This document shows positions 14,651 to 23,174 of a stretch of DNA of 64,000 nucleotides, in pieces. Position 1 is the first letter of the stretch. Every line of letters begins with the position of its first letter. The stretch covers positions 1 to 64,000 of the forward strand of contig JAEURX010000008.1 in assembly GCA_016788885.1 (NCBI GenBank). The letters run 5' to 3'. A program made the position numbers and the translations under genes. Below the pieces are notes generated by a model that did not search any database, was not told where the DNA came from, and was given only the letters and a program-made list of their open reading frames with translations. This DNA comes from Nitrospira sp. (GTDB taxonomy: Bacteria; Nitrospirota; Nitrospiria; Nitrospirales; Nitrospiraceae).

Positions 14651-16555
14651 TCAATGCCCGGCTAACGGAAGGGAACTCGACGGTGCGGACGCAGGCACGC
14701 CCGAATGGGCATTCCCGTTCACCAGTTGGAGGCGCAAGGCTTCGACGCGGCGGGGTACGTCGTGGAAGGACGGAATGGATTGATACATGCTGAGCGCCCG
14801 ATCGCGAGCGCCGGTCGTTTCGTACAGCAACCCGAGTTCGTACCGGACGAGCTGCCCATTGCCGCCACGGCAGCGGGAGTCAGCCATCAATCGTTCCAAC
14901 AATTGAATGGCCTGATCCGGATGGCCCTGTTCCTTACAACAGAGCGCCATCATCATGCAGGAATCGACGAAGAAGCCTGAATCCTTCATCGACAACAAAA
15001 ACTCCTCCTTCGCTTCATCCCATAACCCCATATCCTTATAGGCCATGCCGAGGGCGTAGCGGGTTTCCACATCCACGGTCTCCACGGGCGGAGCAACGGG
15101 CTGCGCCACCGTAGGCTGGGGCTCAGGCGCGGCGTGAAGCACAGGGGCCGGGGCCTCAACGGGAGGTTCGACAGGCGACAGGACGACTGGTTCGACGACA
15201 GGGGGTGGCGCGGATGCGACCTCAACGGGAGCAGCCGAGGCATCCACCAGTCTGAACGCACTCTCCACCACCGGCTCTTCGGCCATGACCACGGGAGACG
15301 GTTCGGGCTCCGGCGTGAGCGGTTGGACCGCCGCCACGACCGAGGCGATAGGTTCCGGTTCCAGGGTCGATCCGGCATTGGGGTCGAACGCCGGTGCAAG
15401 TTTTCGCGCAATGGGGCTGCCGGGCGCCAAGGCCTGCACCTTCTCAAACAACTCGGCCGGCAAGGTCGGCATGCCCGGCTCCGGATGCTCCAACAGAATT
15501 TCGACTGCCCGGCCGAAATGCTGCGCGGCCGTCGCGGGATCGCCCTTTTCCTGATAGAGCTCGCCCAGCAGTTCCAACATGGGAACGGACGAGGGCTCCA
15601 CCTTGAGATAGTCGGAGATGAGCGACTCCGCCATGACATAGTCCTGCGCACGGAGAGCACCTCCGGCTAGGAATCGATATTCCCCAAGCGCGACCACCAG
15701 GTTCCCCTGCAGGAGATGCATGCGCGCCAGGAGCTGGCAGATTTCCGGATTGCCCGGCTCGCGGCTCAGGAGTTGGGTCAACATGGCTTCGGCGCCCGCG
15801 TACTGGCCCTCTTCGATGCGGCGTGTGGCTTCGGCCATGAGATCGCCGGCGTCTCCCGACTTGGCCGAAGCGGCAACCGGTTTGGCCGCCCGCGTGGACG
15901 CGACCGACGGACCACCGCCCGTCTCCATCATGGTCGTGATTTCTTTGGCCTCGGCGTTCTCCGGATCCAACCGCAGCACCACCGTGTACATGGCCTTGGC
16001 CTGATCGTACTGTTGCGCGGCGGACCGTTCCCGTCCGAGCTGGAGATACATCCGCACCGCTTCGTCGACCAGCCCCTCCTCTACGCACAACTCCGCGACG
16101 CGAAGCTGCGCATCCATGTTCGAGGGATCCTGCGCGACGATCTTGCGATAGATCTCCAACGCCTCTGTATTGCGACCGTCTTTGGAATAGTGCTTCCCCA
16201 GCGTCAGATAATCCTGGACGGCGCTGCTGAGCAGGCCACGTTCGGCGTTCAGATCGCCGAGATGCCGATAGATCTCGATCCGGGTGGGATCGACCTTGAG
16301 AATTTTCTTATAGGCGGCGATGGCCTTGAGGACCGACCCTTCGGAACGGAAGGCGCCGGCCGCCTGGAGAAATGCAGAGACGGCATCGGGTGTGGCGTTG
16401 CGTTTGAGTTGAAGGTCACCGATGGAGTTGAAGATGGTCCCGTCGGCAGGCGTGTCCGTGGTCAGCTTTCGCCACTCGGCAATGGCCGCCTCATACTGCC
16501 CTTTGGACGCGAAGAGCTGCGCGTTTTGAAGCACTGTACGGCGGTCGACAGCCAA
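14651..16555 (-). CDS. TPR-repeat protein with Pro/Val/Glu-rich linker
   Basis: 634 residues without signal peptide. TPR units begin at the N-terminus (LQNAQLFASKGQYEAAIAEW; TIFNSIGDLQLKRNATPDA; ALEIYRKIVAQDPSNMDAQL; MYTVVLRLDPENAEA), with a second group at ~235-380. A low-complexity linker rich in Pro, Val, Glu and Ala spans ~395-505, and two to three more TPR units follow (RYALGMAYKDMGLWDEAKEE; YELGLLYETTGARDRAL). TPR arrays hold protein complexes together; the long flexible linker suggests two separate docking modules. Large family-less proteins of this layout are common in Nitrospira-like genomes as far as I know. Partners unknown. Convergent with the dehydrogenase. Confidence 0.8.
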   Translation of the reverse strand: MAVDRRTVLQNAQLFASKGQYEAAIAEWRKLTTDTPADGTIFNSIGDLQLKRNATPDAVSAFLQAAGAFRSEGSVLKAIAAYKKILKVDPTRIEIYRHLGDLNAERGLLSSAVQDYLTLGKHYSKDGRNTEALEIYRKIVAQDPSNMDAQLRVAELCVEEGLVDEAVRMYLQLGRERSAAQQYDQAKAMYTVVLRLDPENAEAKEITTMMETGGGPSVASTRAAKPVAASAKSGDAGDLMAEATRRIEEGQYAGAEAMLTQLLSREPGNPEICQLLARMHLLQGNLVVALGEYRFLAGGALRAQDYVMAESLISDYLKVEPSSVPMLELLGELYQEKGDPATAAQHFGRAVEILLEHPEPGMPTLPAELFEKVQALAPGSPIARKLAPAFDPNAGSTLEPEPIASVVAAVQPLTPEPEPSPVVMAEEPVVESAFRLVDASAAPVEVASAPPPVVEPVVLSPVEPPVEAPAPVLHAAPEPQPTVAQPVAPPVETVDVETRYALGMAYKDMGLWDEAKEEFLLSMKDSGFFVDSCMMMALCCKEQGHPDQAIQLLERLMADSRCRGGNGQLVRYELGLLYETTGARDRALSMYQSIPSFHDVPRRVEALRLQLVNGNAHSGVPASAPSSSLPLAGH

Positions 16556-16679
16556 GAAGACTCCTCACCCGACGTTGAGAGTCCACGCTAACAGTCAACT
16601 AATTCTTTGTCAAACAAATGGACAAAAGAGAAACACCGCGAACGCGGCGTCTGGAGCGGATATGCGATGGGGGAAACCT

Positions 16680-16708
16680 GCGGCCCCTCGATACCGTGGA
16701 GGGGCCGC
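16680..16708 (-). terminator. Strong hairpin downstream of the cold-shock gene
   Basis: Perfect 10-bp stem GCGGCCCCTC / GAGGGGCCGC with a 9-base loop, 25 bases after the cold-shock stop codon. Followed on the minus strand only by CAGGTTTCCC, so there is no real T tract. It may end transcription weakly or protect the 3' end from exonucleases. Confidence 0.5.
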
Positions 16709-16732
16709 TGGACTACGTAGAGGCCCAGCCGC

Positions 16733-16951
16733 TTAGGGAGCCGGCGCGAGGTCCTTCAACACGTTCGCCGCCTGGGGACCTTTGGCACCCTGAACGATGT
16801 CAAACTCGACGTTCTCACCCTCTTTCAGAGTTTTGAATCCCTCGCCCTGCAACGCAGAGTAGTGCACGAAGACATCGTCTCCGCCATCGAGTCGGATAAA
16901 TCCGAACCCCTTGCGATCATTGAACCACTTCACTGTGCCCTTCGTCTTCAT
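16733..16951 (-). CDS. Cold-shock domain protein (CspA family)
   Basis: 72 residues. Both RNA-binding motifs are present: RNP1 as KGFGFIRL and RNP2 as DVFVHYSAL, with the usual start [13 protein letters not shown] and end GPQAANVLK. It binds single-stranded RNA/DNA and melts structures in mRNA in the cold or during growth changes. A strong AAAGGAGG site sits 7 bases before the ATG. Monocistronic: TPR gene far downstream on the same strand, hairpin at 16680-16708. Confidence 0.93.
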   Translation of the reverse strand: MKTKGTVKWFNDRKGFGFIRLDGGDDVFVHYSALQGEGFKTLKEGENVEFDIVQGAKGPQAANVLKDLAPAP

Positions 16952-17196
16952 ACAGTCCTCCTTTTCTCAACACACGAACATTATGAGCGCACCAGCGTCT
17001 GCTGACCTGCTTGGCATGAGATGACTATGATGACGATAAAAAGGAGAAGGAACAGCGGCACGCGCGGCGGCTCTTGCGGGGGCGTTGAGACAATGTTCAA
17101 CCCGAACCATCATAACCTGCTGAAAAGTGCGCAGCGATGTACCATGGGGTGAAATGCTTGTCAAGCGGATCTTTTGGCCCGGGCCTATCTACTCTG
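16952..17196. other. Divergent intergenic region between csp and lptF
   Basis: The 314 bases between the cold-shock ATG and the lptF GTG carry the csp leader (AAAGGAGG site, possible -10 CATAAT on the minus strand near 16980) and the lptF promoter just right of this stretch. No open frame with coding character, no tRNA and no clear hairpin was seen. Confidence 0.5.
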
Positions 17197-17225
17197 TTTA
17201 CAACCCAGGCAGACTCTTCTATAGT
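17197..17225 (+). promoter_or_regulatory. Sigma-70 promoter of the lptF-lptG operon
   Basis: -35 TTTACA (17197-17202), 17-base spacer, -10 TATAGT (17220-17225), start expected near 17232. It lies downstream of the earlier in-frame ATG at 17137 and so supports translation from the GTG at 17266. Confidence 0.7.
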
Positions 17226-17265
17226 GCAGCAACCAATCTTCCGATGTAGGACCCCGACCGCCCCC

Positions 17266-18351
17266 GTGCTGCACACCATCCTCGATCGTTACATTTTTCG
17301 CGAGCTGCTCTCCCCGTTTTGCATCAGCTTGGGCGCACTCTGCTTCGTGATGCTGACGAAGGAGTTGCTCCGCCTGGTAGAACTGCTGGTCACGAAGGGG
17401 ATCGGCTTTCTGTCCGTCCTGAAGGTCTTCGCACACTTGCTCCCCTCATTCCTGGTGCTGACGCTGCCCATTGCCGGCATCATCGCGTCGATTACCGCCT
17501 TTGGCCGCCTCTCGCTCGATAAAGAGCTGGTGGCGATGCGCGCCGCCGGATTCAGCCTGTTGCGGTTGTCTCAGGCGGTGTTTCTGTTTGCGGCACTGGT
17601 CTGCGGCTTGACGCTCATCATGGCGCAATACGGTCAGCCCTGGAGCAATGTCAATCTCAAGAAGGTGGCGCTCAACCTGTTGCGTGATGAACTCGTGCTG
17701 GAACTCGATCGCGGCGTCTTCAATGAAGCCATCCCCAAGATGGTGATCTACGTACCCGACGCGCAGGAGGGACGGGACAACCGCGGGATCTTCGTGGCCG
17801 ACGAACGCAATCCTGCCGACCCGCGCATCATCGTGGCACAGCAGTACCAAGTCATGACTGACCCGGCCACCAGCCAGGTGGCGCTGCGACTGATGAACGG
17901 CGTGATCCATAGCCGCCCCCAAAACGCCGAGGAGTATCAGAAAATTTCGTTTGCGGCCTACGACTTGAAGCTGAGCATCGCCGCAAGCCTGTACGGAGCC
18001 GAAGAGCGCACACCGATGGAGGTCATCCGCGCGAAGTTGGAAAGTTCCAACTGGACCGACACCAACGCCCTCCGGCGTATGATGGAATACTACAAGGACC
18101 TGGCATTTCCCGCCGCTTCACTGGTGTTTTGCATTCTGGGCGTGCCGGTCGGGATCGTCTCCAAACGCTCCGGCAGCATCGGCGGATTCGCGGTCGGCGT
18201 GCTCGTGGTCATCGCCTATTACGTCCTCAACGTCGCCTGTGAATTTCTCGTCACCACGCTCTGGATCTCTCCGTTCGCCGGCGCCTGGTTGCCCAACGTC
18301 GTCTTCACCATCGTCACGATTTTCTGGTTCTATCGGGTGAGCCGGCAGTAA
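17266..18351 (+). CDS. lptF: LPS export ABC transporter permease LptF
   Basis: 361 residues from GTG 17266 (V-LHTILDRYIFRELLSPF). The YjgP/YjgQ layout is clear: three membrane segments in the first ~110 residues, a periplasmic beta-jellyroll domain (~130-265), then three more segments. The LAFPAASLVFCILGVPVGI segment near 285 is characteristic. With LptG it forms the inner-membrane permease that, powered by LptB, extracts lipopolysaccharide. It is followed after 4 bases by lptG. The start is decided by the promoter and by the family pattern, since the longer reading adds 43 residues of non-family sequence. No good Shine-Dalgarno precedes the GTG. Confidence 0.88.
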   Translation: MLHTILDRYIFRELLSPFCISLGALCFVMLTKELLRLVELLVTKGIGFLSVLKVFAHLLPSFLVLTLPIAGIIASITAFGRLSLDKELVAMRAAGFSLLRLSQAVFLFAALVCGLTLIMAQYGQPWSNVNLKKVALNLLRDELVLELDRGVFNEAIPKMVIYVPDAQEGRDNRGIFVADERNPADPRIIVAQQYQVMTDPATSQVALRLMNGVIHSRPQNAEEYQKISFAAYDLKLSIAASLYGAEERTPMEVIRAKLESSNWTDTNALRRMMEYYKDLAFPAASLVFCILGVPVGIVSKRSGSIGGFAVGVLVVIAYYVLNVACEFLVTTLWISPFAGAWLPNVVFTIVTIFWFYRVSRQ

Positions 18352-18355
18352 CACG

Positions 18356-19447
18356 ATGACTATTCTCTTTCGCTACATGCTGCGCGAGTATGTGAAGATT
18401 TTCGGCATGTGCTTTTCCGGGCTCATGACGATCTACCTGGTCATCGACTTTTTCGAGAAGGTCCGCCGGTTCCTGCGGTATGACGCGCACGCGCTGGATG
18501 TGCTGGCCTACTTCGTGTTGAAAATGCCGGCCATCTCCTATCAGATCGCTCCGCTGGCGGTGCTGATGGCGACCCTGTTGACCATCGGCCTGCTCTCGCG
18601 CAGCCATGAAATCACGGCCATGCGCAGTTGCGGCATCAGTCTCTATTGGATTACCTCCCCGTTCATCTTCCTGGGGACCGTGCTGGCCATGGTGCTGTTC
18701 CTGTTCAGTTCCACAGTGATTCCGTTGGCCTTGGCGAAAGCCGAGCAGATCAAGACGACGCAGATCGAGAAACGCACCACTCCGGTCTCACTCAAGGCGG
18801 CGCAGCCCTGGGTGAGCCTCGGCGGCCAGACCTTGATGAACATCGATACCATCGACCCGGGCGGGGCGGTGCTGCGCAACATCCGGCTATATCGTCTGAG
18901 CCCGACGTTCCAACTCCAAGAAATCGCCGAAGCCAAACGCGCGGTCTATTCCCCACAAGGCTGGGCCCTGCACGAAGGCTTCTCCCGCGCCTTCCGCGAG
19001 GACGGCACCGTCTCGGTCACCAGTTTTCAGACGCAGCCGCTGGCACTTCCACACATTCCGGACGACTTCACCACCTGGGCGGAGTTGGACCCGGACACGA
19101 TGACGCTTCGAGAGATTCGCGCGTACGTCGATCGGCTGCAATTGGGGGGAACGCTCCTGCCGCGCCTGCTGACGGATTACTATGGGCGCATCGCTTTTCC
19201 CTGCGTGACGCTTATCATGGTGATCATCGGCATCGCGTTGAGCCTTCGCCGCACCGGCGTTCGCGGCAGCGGCATGGCTATGGGTATCGGCCAGGCGATG
19301 GCCGTAGGCTTTTTCTACTGGTCCACCCACTCCGTGGCGATTGCGTTAGGTCGCGGAGGCGCACTTTCGCCGATGCTGGCCGGATGGATGGCGAATATGG
19401 TGTTTCTGACGTTCGGCCTGTATCTGCTGTTAAAGGTCCGCTACTGA
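18356..19447 (+). CDS. lptG: LPS export ABC transporter permease LptG
   Basis: 363 residues, starting ILFRYMLREYVKIF, with six membrane segments and the central periplasmic domain of the YjgP/YjgQ family. The IAFPCVTLIMVIIGIALSL segment after the jellyroll matches that in LptF. Partner of LptF in the LptB2FG extractor. It starts 4 bases after lptF stops, so the two are co-translated. LptA, LptB and LptC are not in the window. Confidence 0.88.
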   Translation: MTILFRYMLREYVKIFGMCFSGLMTIYLVIDFFEKVRRFLRYDAHALDVLAYFVLKMPAISYQIAPLAVLMATLLTIGLLSRSHEITAMRSCGISLYWITSPFIFLGTVLAMVLFLFSSTVIPLALAKAEQIKTTQIEKRTTPVSLKAAQPWVSLGGQTLMNIDTIDPGGAVLRNIRLYRLSPTFQLQEIAEAKRAVYSPQGWALHEGFSRAFREDGTVSVTSFQTQPLALPHIPDDFTTWAELDPDTMTLREIRAYVDRLQLGGTLLPRLLTDYYGRIAFPCVTLIMVIIGIALSLRRTGVRGSGMAMGIGQAMAVGFFYWSTHSVAIALGRGGALSPMLAGWMANMVFLTFGLYLLLKVRY

Positions 19448-19499
19448 CAGGACACTGAAATTGTCGTCCAACAGAGATCTCGAATGCGTGCCTCCGGCA

Positions 19500-19528
19500 T
19501 TGACTGTGACGCCACCGTGCGGTAAGTA
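19500..19528 (+). promoter_or_regulatory. Candidate promoter of fabF
   Basis: -35 TTGACT (19500-19505), 17-base spacer, -10 TAAGTA (19523-19528), start near 19535, 38 bases before the fabF ATG. Confidence 0.55.
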
Positions 19529-19572
19529 GACAGGCCGCACACACCATTCTCACGGGGCAGCGAAAGGGTTGT

Positions 19573-20829
19573 ATGTCGACGAGGGTTGTCATCACAGGGC
19601 TGGGGGTCGTCTCCCCCATCGGCATCGGTGTGCCGCAGTTCTGGAAAGCGGCGCTGGAAGGCCGGTCCGGGATTTCCGCCATTCCCTCCTTCGATCCTTT
19701 TCCACTGGAAGGCTACCGGTCGCGTATCGCGGGGCGCATCGTCGGCTTCTCCCCTGAGCAATACCTCCCTGCCGGCCAGGGCGATCGTGTGGATCGCTAT
19801 GCCCAATTTGCGCTCGTGGCGGCCAAGGAAGCGCTTGCCGATGCCGACTTCAAAATGGAACGTGAAGACCCGCACCGGGTCGGCGTGATCGTCGGCGCGG
19901 GTATGGGCGGGATGGTGATGGGCGAGCGCGAGATCACGCAACTCTATGAACAGAAACGTCCCCACCGGGTACATCCGAATTTCATTCCGGTCATCACGCT
20001 CAATTCCGCCTCCGGCATCGTGGCGATGGCCTATGGGGCGAAGGGCCCGAACCTGACGATTTCCACCGCCTGTTCTTCGAGCGCCCATGCCCTGGGGCAA
20101 GCCATGCATGCCATTCGTGCCGGCACGGCAGACGCCGTGATCGTGGTCGGCGCTGATGCCAGCATCACTCCCCTGGTCTTCGCCGGATTTTGCTCGCTTC
20201 GGGCGCTCTCGACGAAGTATAACGATGCCCCGGAGAAAGCCTCCCGTCCCTTCGACCTTGGACGGGACGGGTTCGTGATGGGAGAAGGCGCCGGCGCACT
20301 CATCCTCGAGTCGTCGGCCCATGCCAAGAAGCGCAAGGCTCGGATCTATGCGGAAGTGGCCGGGTATGCCGCCACGAGCGAGGCGCATCATATGGTCATC
20401 CCCCGTGAAGACGGCGAGGAAGTCGCCACGACCATGCGGCTCGCACTCAAGGATGCGGGCGTCACGCCGGCGCAGGTGGATTACATCAACGCCCACGCCA
20501 CGTCGACATCGGTCGGCGATGCGGTGGAGGTCAAGGCGATTCGCCTGGTGTTTAAGTCGCGGGCGGACAAACTTGCCATAAACGCCACCAAGTCGCTGGT
20601 GGGTCATACGTTGGGCGCCGCCGGATCACTCGCCGGTGTGGTGTCGGCCCTCACGCTCACGAGCGGACAGATCCACCCGACGCTCAATCTGGATGATCCC
20701 GACCCGGCTTGCGCTCTGGCGGGCCTGTCGAAGGATTCGCAAACCCGCAAGGCCAAGGTGGCCCTCATCAACGCATTTGGATTCGGCAGCAACAATGCTG
20801 CGGTCGTCTTACAAGCTGTCTCCTCCTGA
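19573..20829 (+). CDS. fabF: Beta-ketoacyl-ACP synthase II (FabF-like)
   Basis: 418 residues. The catalytic Cys sits in STACSSSAHALG, the two His in NAHATSTSVGD and LVGHTLGAAG, giving the Cys-His-His triad of elongating KAS II enzymes. Start RVVITGLGVVSPIG is typical. It condenses malonyl-ACP with acyl-ACP in fatty-acid elongation. It is followed at 20901 by an acyl carrier protein and then lpxD, so this copy may be tuned to supply hydroxyacyl chains for lipid A. Whether it is the housekeeping FabF or a dedicated paralogue cannot be told from the window. Confidence 0.88.
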   Translation: MSTRVVITGLGVVSPIGIGVPQFWKAALEGRSGISAIPSFDPFPLEGYRSRIAGRIVGFSPEQYLPAGQGDRVDRYAQFALVAAKEALADADFKMEREDPHRVGVIVGAGMGGMVMGEREITQLYEQKRPHRVHPNFIPVITLNSASGIVAMAYGAKGPNLTISTACSSSAHALGQAMHAIRAGTADAVIVVGADASITPLVFAGFCSLRALSTKYNDAPEKASRPFDLGRDGFVMGEGAGALILESSAHAKKRKARIYAEVAGYAATSEAHHMVIPREDGEEVATTMRLALKDAGVTPAQVDYINAHATSTSVGDAVEVKAIRLVFKSRADKLAINATKSLVGHTLGAAGSLAGVVSALTLTSGQIHPTLNLDDPDPACALAGLSKDSQTRKAKVALINAFGFGSNNAAVVLQAVSS

Positions 20830-20900
20830 TCCCTGTCCGGAACGGCAGCGATCGTGGAGTGACTCACAAGACAAGGAACGAAGGAACAAGGAACCAGGGC

Positions 20901-21248
20901 ATGGCCAACACCACAGACGTTTCCGACAAAATCATTCAAGCGCTGGCGGAGTATCTGAAGCGGGATGCGGCGTCCATCAAGCCGACGCACCACCTGCGGG
21001 AAGATCTTGGATTGGATTCGATGGCAGTCATTGAAATGTTGTACCGGATCGAAGAGGTCTTCAACCTGCAGATTCCCGACCAGGATTTGGTGGGCCTGAC
21101 CACGGTCGGCCATGTCATCGGCTACGTACAAGGGCGCGTCGCACCGGCCCCGGCCAAGACCGCTGCAAAGACTCCGGCAAAGACATCAACCAAGACCGCG
21201 ACCAAAAAGCCCGCCGCGAAACGCTCGACCAAGAGTAAAAAGGCCTAA
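20901..21248 (+). CDS. Acyl carrier protein with a basic, histone H1-like tail
   Basis: 115 residues from ATG 20901. Residues 1-80 are an ordinary ACP: the phosphopantetheine Ser40 lies in [12 protein letters not shown], followed by [12 protein letters not shown]. Residues 81-115 form a tail of Ala, Pro, Thr and Lys ([19 protein letters not shown] and on to SKKA) with ten Lys and one Arg and no acidic residue, as in histone H1-like proteins. Ordinary ACPs are strongly acidic and ~80 residues long. The tail could bind membrane, nucleic acid or the acidic face of the ACP itself. It lies between fabF (71-base gap) and lpxD (4-base gap). Confidence 0.85.
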   Translation: MANTTDVSDKIIQALAEYLKRDAASIKPTHHLREDLGLDSMAVIEMLYRIEEVFNLQIPDQDLVGLTTVGHVIGYVQGRVAPAPAKTAAKTPAKTSTKTATKKPAAKRSTKSKKA

Positions 21249-21252
21249 CAGG

Positions 21253-22335
21253 ATGAGCACGGCACCCAGGCCCACCCCGCTGACACTCCGGGAACTTCAC
21301 GAGTATGTGGGAGGCGAACTGGTCGGCTCGCCGGAGGCCACCGTCATCGGCGTGGCCAGTCTGGATCAGGCTGGACCAGGCGATCTGGCGTTTGTCACCT
21401 CAGAGCGCCATCTGAAATCTCCCCAGACGGCTACCATCGGCGCATTATTAGTTGGACGGCGGATCGCCGACTGCCCTTCGCCACAAATCGTGGTGGACAA
21501 CCCGGCCTATGCCTTCGCGCGAGCCGCGCAACAGTTTTTTGCGCGACCGGCCCGGATGCGAGGGATCGCAGAAGGCATCACACGCGGTGACGGCGTGACA
21601 ATCGGAGCCGACGTCTCGATTTGGCCCGGCGTGACCTTGGGCGATCGCGTGACCATCGGCGCGCGAGTGACACTGTATCCCGGCGTCTTCATCGGGGACG
21701 ACAGCGTCATTGGGGACGACAGCCTCCTCTACCCCAATGTGGTCGTGCGGGAAGGATGCCGTCTGGGAGCCCGCGTCATCGTGCACAGTGGAACGGTGAT
21801 CGGCAGTGACGGCTTCGGGTATGTCCAATACCAGGGCCGCCACCAGAAGATTCCTCAACTCGGCGGGGTCCTCATCGAAGACGACGTGGAACTGGGTGCC
21901 AACGTTGCCGTCGATCGCGCCACGTTCGGCGATACCATCATCAAACGGGGCAGCAAGATCGACAACCTCGTGCAGATCGCCCATAACGTCGTTGTCGGTG
22001 AACACAACATCCTGGTGGCGCAGGTCGGCATTGCCGGCAGCACCACGCTGGGACGCTACGTGATGGTGGGGGGGCAGGCAGGTTTAGCCGATCATTTGCA
22101 GATCGGCGATCAGGTGATGATCGCGGCGAAATCCGGCGTCACCCGAAGCTTGGAACCGAACCAGATCGTCTCCGGCGCACCGGTGATGCCGCACACGACC
22201 TTTCTCAAAGCACAGGCGGTCATTCCTCAGTTGCCGGAACTACGCCAACGGGTTCGCGAACTCGAGGAACGACTCGCGACACTGGAACAAGCCACCAAAT
22301 CTTCCGCCAAATCCCGGAAGTCTCGCCGTACGTAG
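21253..22335 (+). CDS. lpxD: UDP-3-O-(3-hydroxyacyl)glucosamine N-acyltransferase LpxD
   Basis: 360 residues. An N-terminal uridine-binding domain ([28 protein letters not shown]) is followed by left-handed hexapeptide repeats from ~100 to 300 with the catalytic His in [14 protein letters not shown] and the loop SDGFGYVQ. It ends in a predicted coiled coil ([19 protein letters not shown]) and a basic tail. It adds the N-linked hydroxyacyl chain, delivered by ACP, to the lipid A precursor in the cytosol. Start: ATG 21253 behind AACAGG, four bases after the ACP stop; translation is probably coupled. Confidence 0.92.
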   Translation: MSTAPRPTPLTLRELHEYVGGELVGSPEATVIGVASLDQAGPGDLAFVTSERHLKSPQTATIGALLVGRRIADCPSPQIVVDNPAYAFARAAQQFFARPARMRGIAEGITRGDGVTIGADVSIWPGVTLGDRVTIGARVTLYPGVFIGDDSVIGDDSLLYPNVVVREGCRLGARVIVHSGTVIGSDGFGYVQYQGRHQKIPQLGGVLIEDDVELGANVAVDRATFGDTIIKRGSKIDNLVQIAHNVVVGEHNILVAQVGIAGSTTLGRYVMVGGQAGLADHLQIGDQVMIAAKSGVTRSLEPNQIVSGAPVMPHTTFLKAQAVIPQLPELRQRVRELEERLATLEQATKSSAKSRKSRRT

Positions 22336-22352
22336 CGAACTCACCCCTATCG

Positions 22353-22877
22353 TCAGGGTTTCAGTAGCGACTTCCAGAAGAACAGCTTGGCCCAGAAGAA
22401 TCCGGCCCACGGCAGGAAGCACGCCGGAATTGGATGGACTGCGCCGTACAACACCGCGATGGTCGATCCCGCTAACAACAAGGCCAAACCCACCATATAG
22501 GCGCCAGGAGCCCATGGGGATCCGGTGGGCGACTCCTGACTTTTTCCGCTTTCCCGTTTCGGTTTGCCGCTCTTCGAGAGCGCAGGCTGCCGCATGCGTT
22601 CGGCAAAAACCTCCGGACGATTGGCCAGGATCCAGCGATGGTACGTGGTCTGCACCCACCCCAACACTCCCCCAAGCAGCAATAACCCGGAACTTTCCAG
22701 AAACGTCGTCCAGCTATAGGTATCGGTAGCGATGAGTTGATAGCCCAAGCCGCCGACTCCGCCAAGCATGGAGATCAGGCCGAGAATGCCGGCCGGAAAC
22801 AACATGTAAGCTTTGATATAGGCCGTCGCCCGCGCGTCGTGCCCTTCCTGCTGTTTGACTGAGACAAGTTTTGGCAT
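22353..22877 (-). CDS. Hypothetical inner-membrane protein
   Basis: 174 residues from the ATG at 22877 (MPKLVSVKQQEGHDAR). Four hydrophobic segments are visible: YMLFPAGILGLISMLGG, TFLESSGLLLLGGVLGW, GAYMVGLALLLAGSTIAVL and PAWF-type end FLPWAGFFWAKLFFW. A basic, Ser/Lys-rich cytoplasmic loop lies between the second and third (SKSGKPKRESGKSQES). The longer frame to 23012 lacks family character and is not used. I do not recognise the family. Convergent with lpxD. Confidence 0.55.
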   Translation of the reverse strand: MPKLVSVKQQEGHDARATAYIKAYMLFPAGILGLISMLGGVGGLGYQLIATDTYSWTTFLESSGLLLLGGVLGWVQTTYHRWILANRPEVFAERMRQPALSKSGKPKRESGKSQESPTGSPWAPGAYMVGLALLLAGSTIAVLYGAVHPIPACFLPWAGFFWAKLFFWKSLLKP

Positions 22878-23006
22878 GGCCGTGATGGTCGTACAATCGT
22901 CGTCCCAACCGCAAGAGGAAATGCACCGATCAGGAACAATTTCTCTGGCGCAGATCGGGCGGAATTTACTCGCGATGCCTTGTGCGTTGAGTCCATTGTG
23001 GGACCT

Positions 23007-23050
23007 GTCCACAAGAACTGTGGACGGGCTGTGCGCAACCGTGTGGATAG
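23007..23050. repeat. Small inverted repeat with DnaA-box-like words
   Basis: GTCCACA-AGAAC-TGTGGAC (23007-23025) is a perfect 7-base inverted repeat; TGTGGATAG (23042-23050) differs at one base from the complement of a DnaA box. No dnaA, dnaN or parAB is near, so an origin is not supported. The ~297 bases between 22877 and 23175 otherwise look empty. Confidence 0.35.
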
Positions 23051-23174
23051 GCGCTCCACCGCAAGGCCAGCGTATGAGAAATCACAAACTGCTCAAGGAT
23101 TGGGCGACTGAGGCATTCGAGGGCGGACACAACAGAGGGGGAGAGAGACTGTGAAAAACGAGACTCGCGATTGA

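Noticed and set aside
19441-20607. 388-codon minus-strand frame
   Set aside because: Antisense to fabF, whose catalytic triad is complete.
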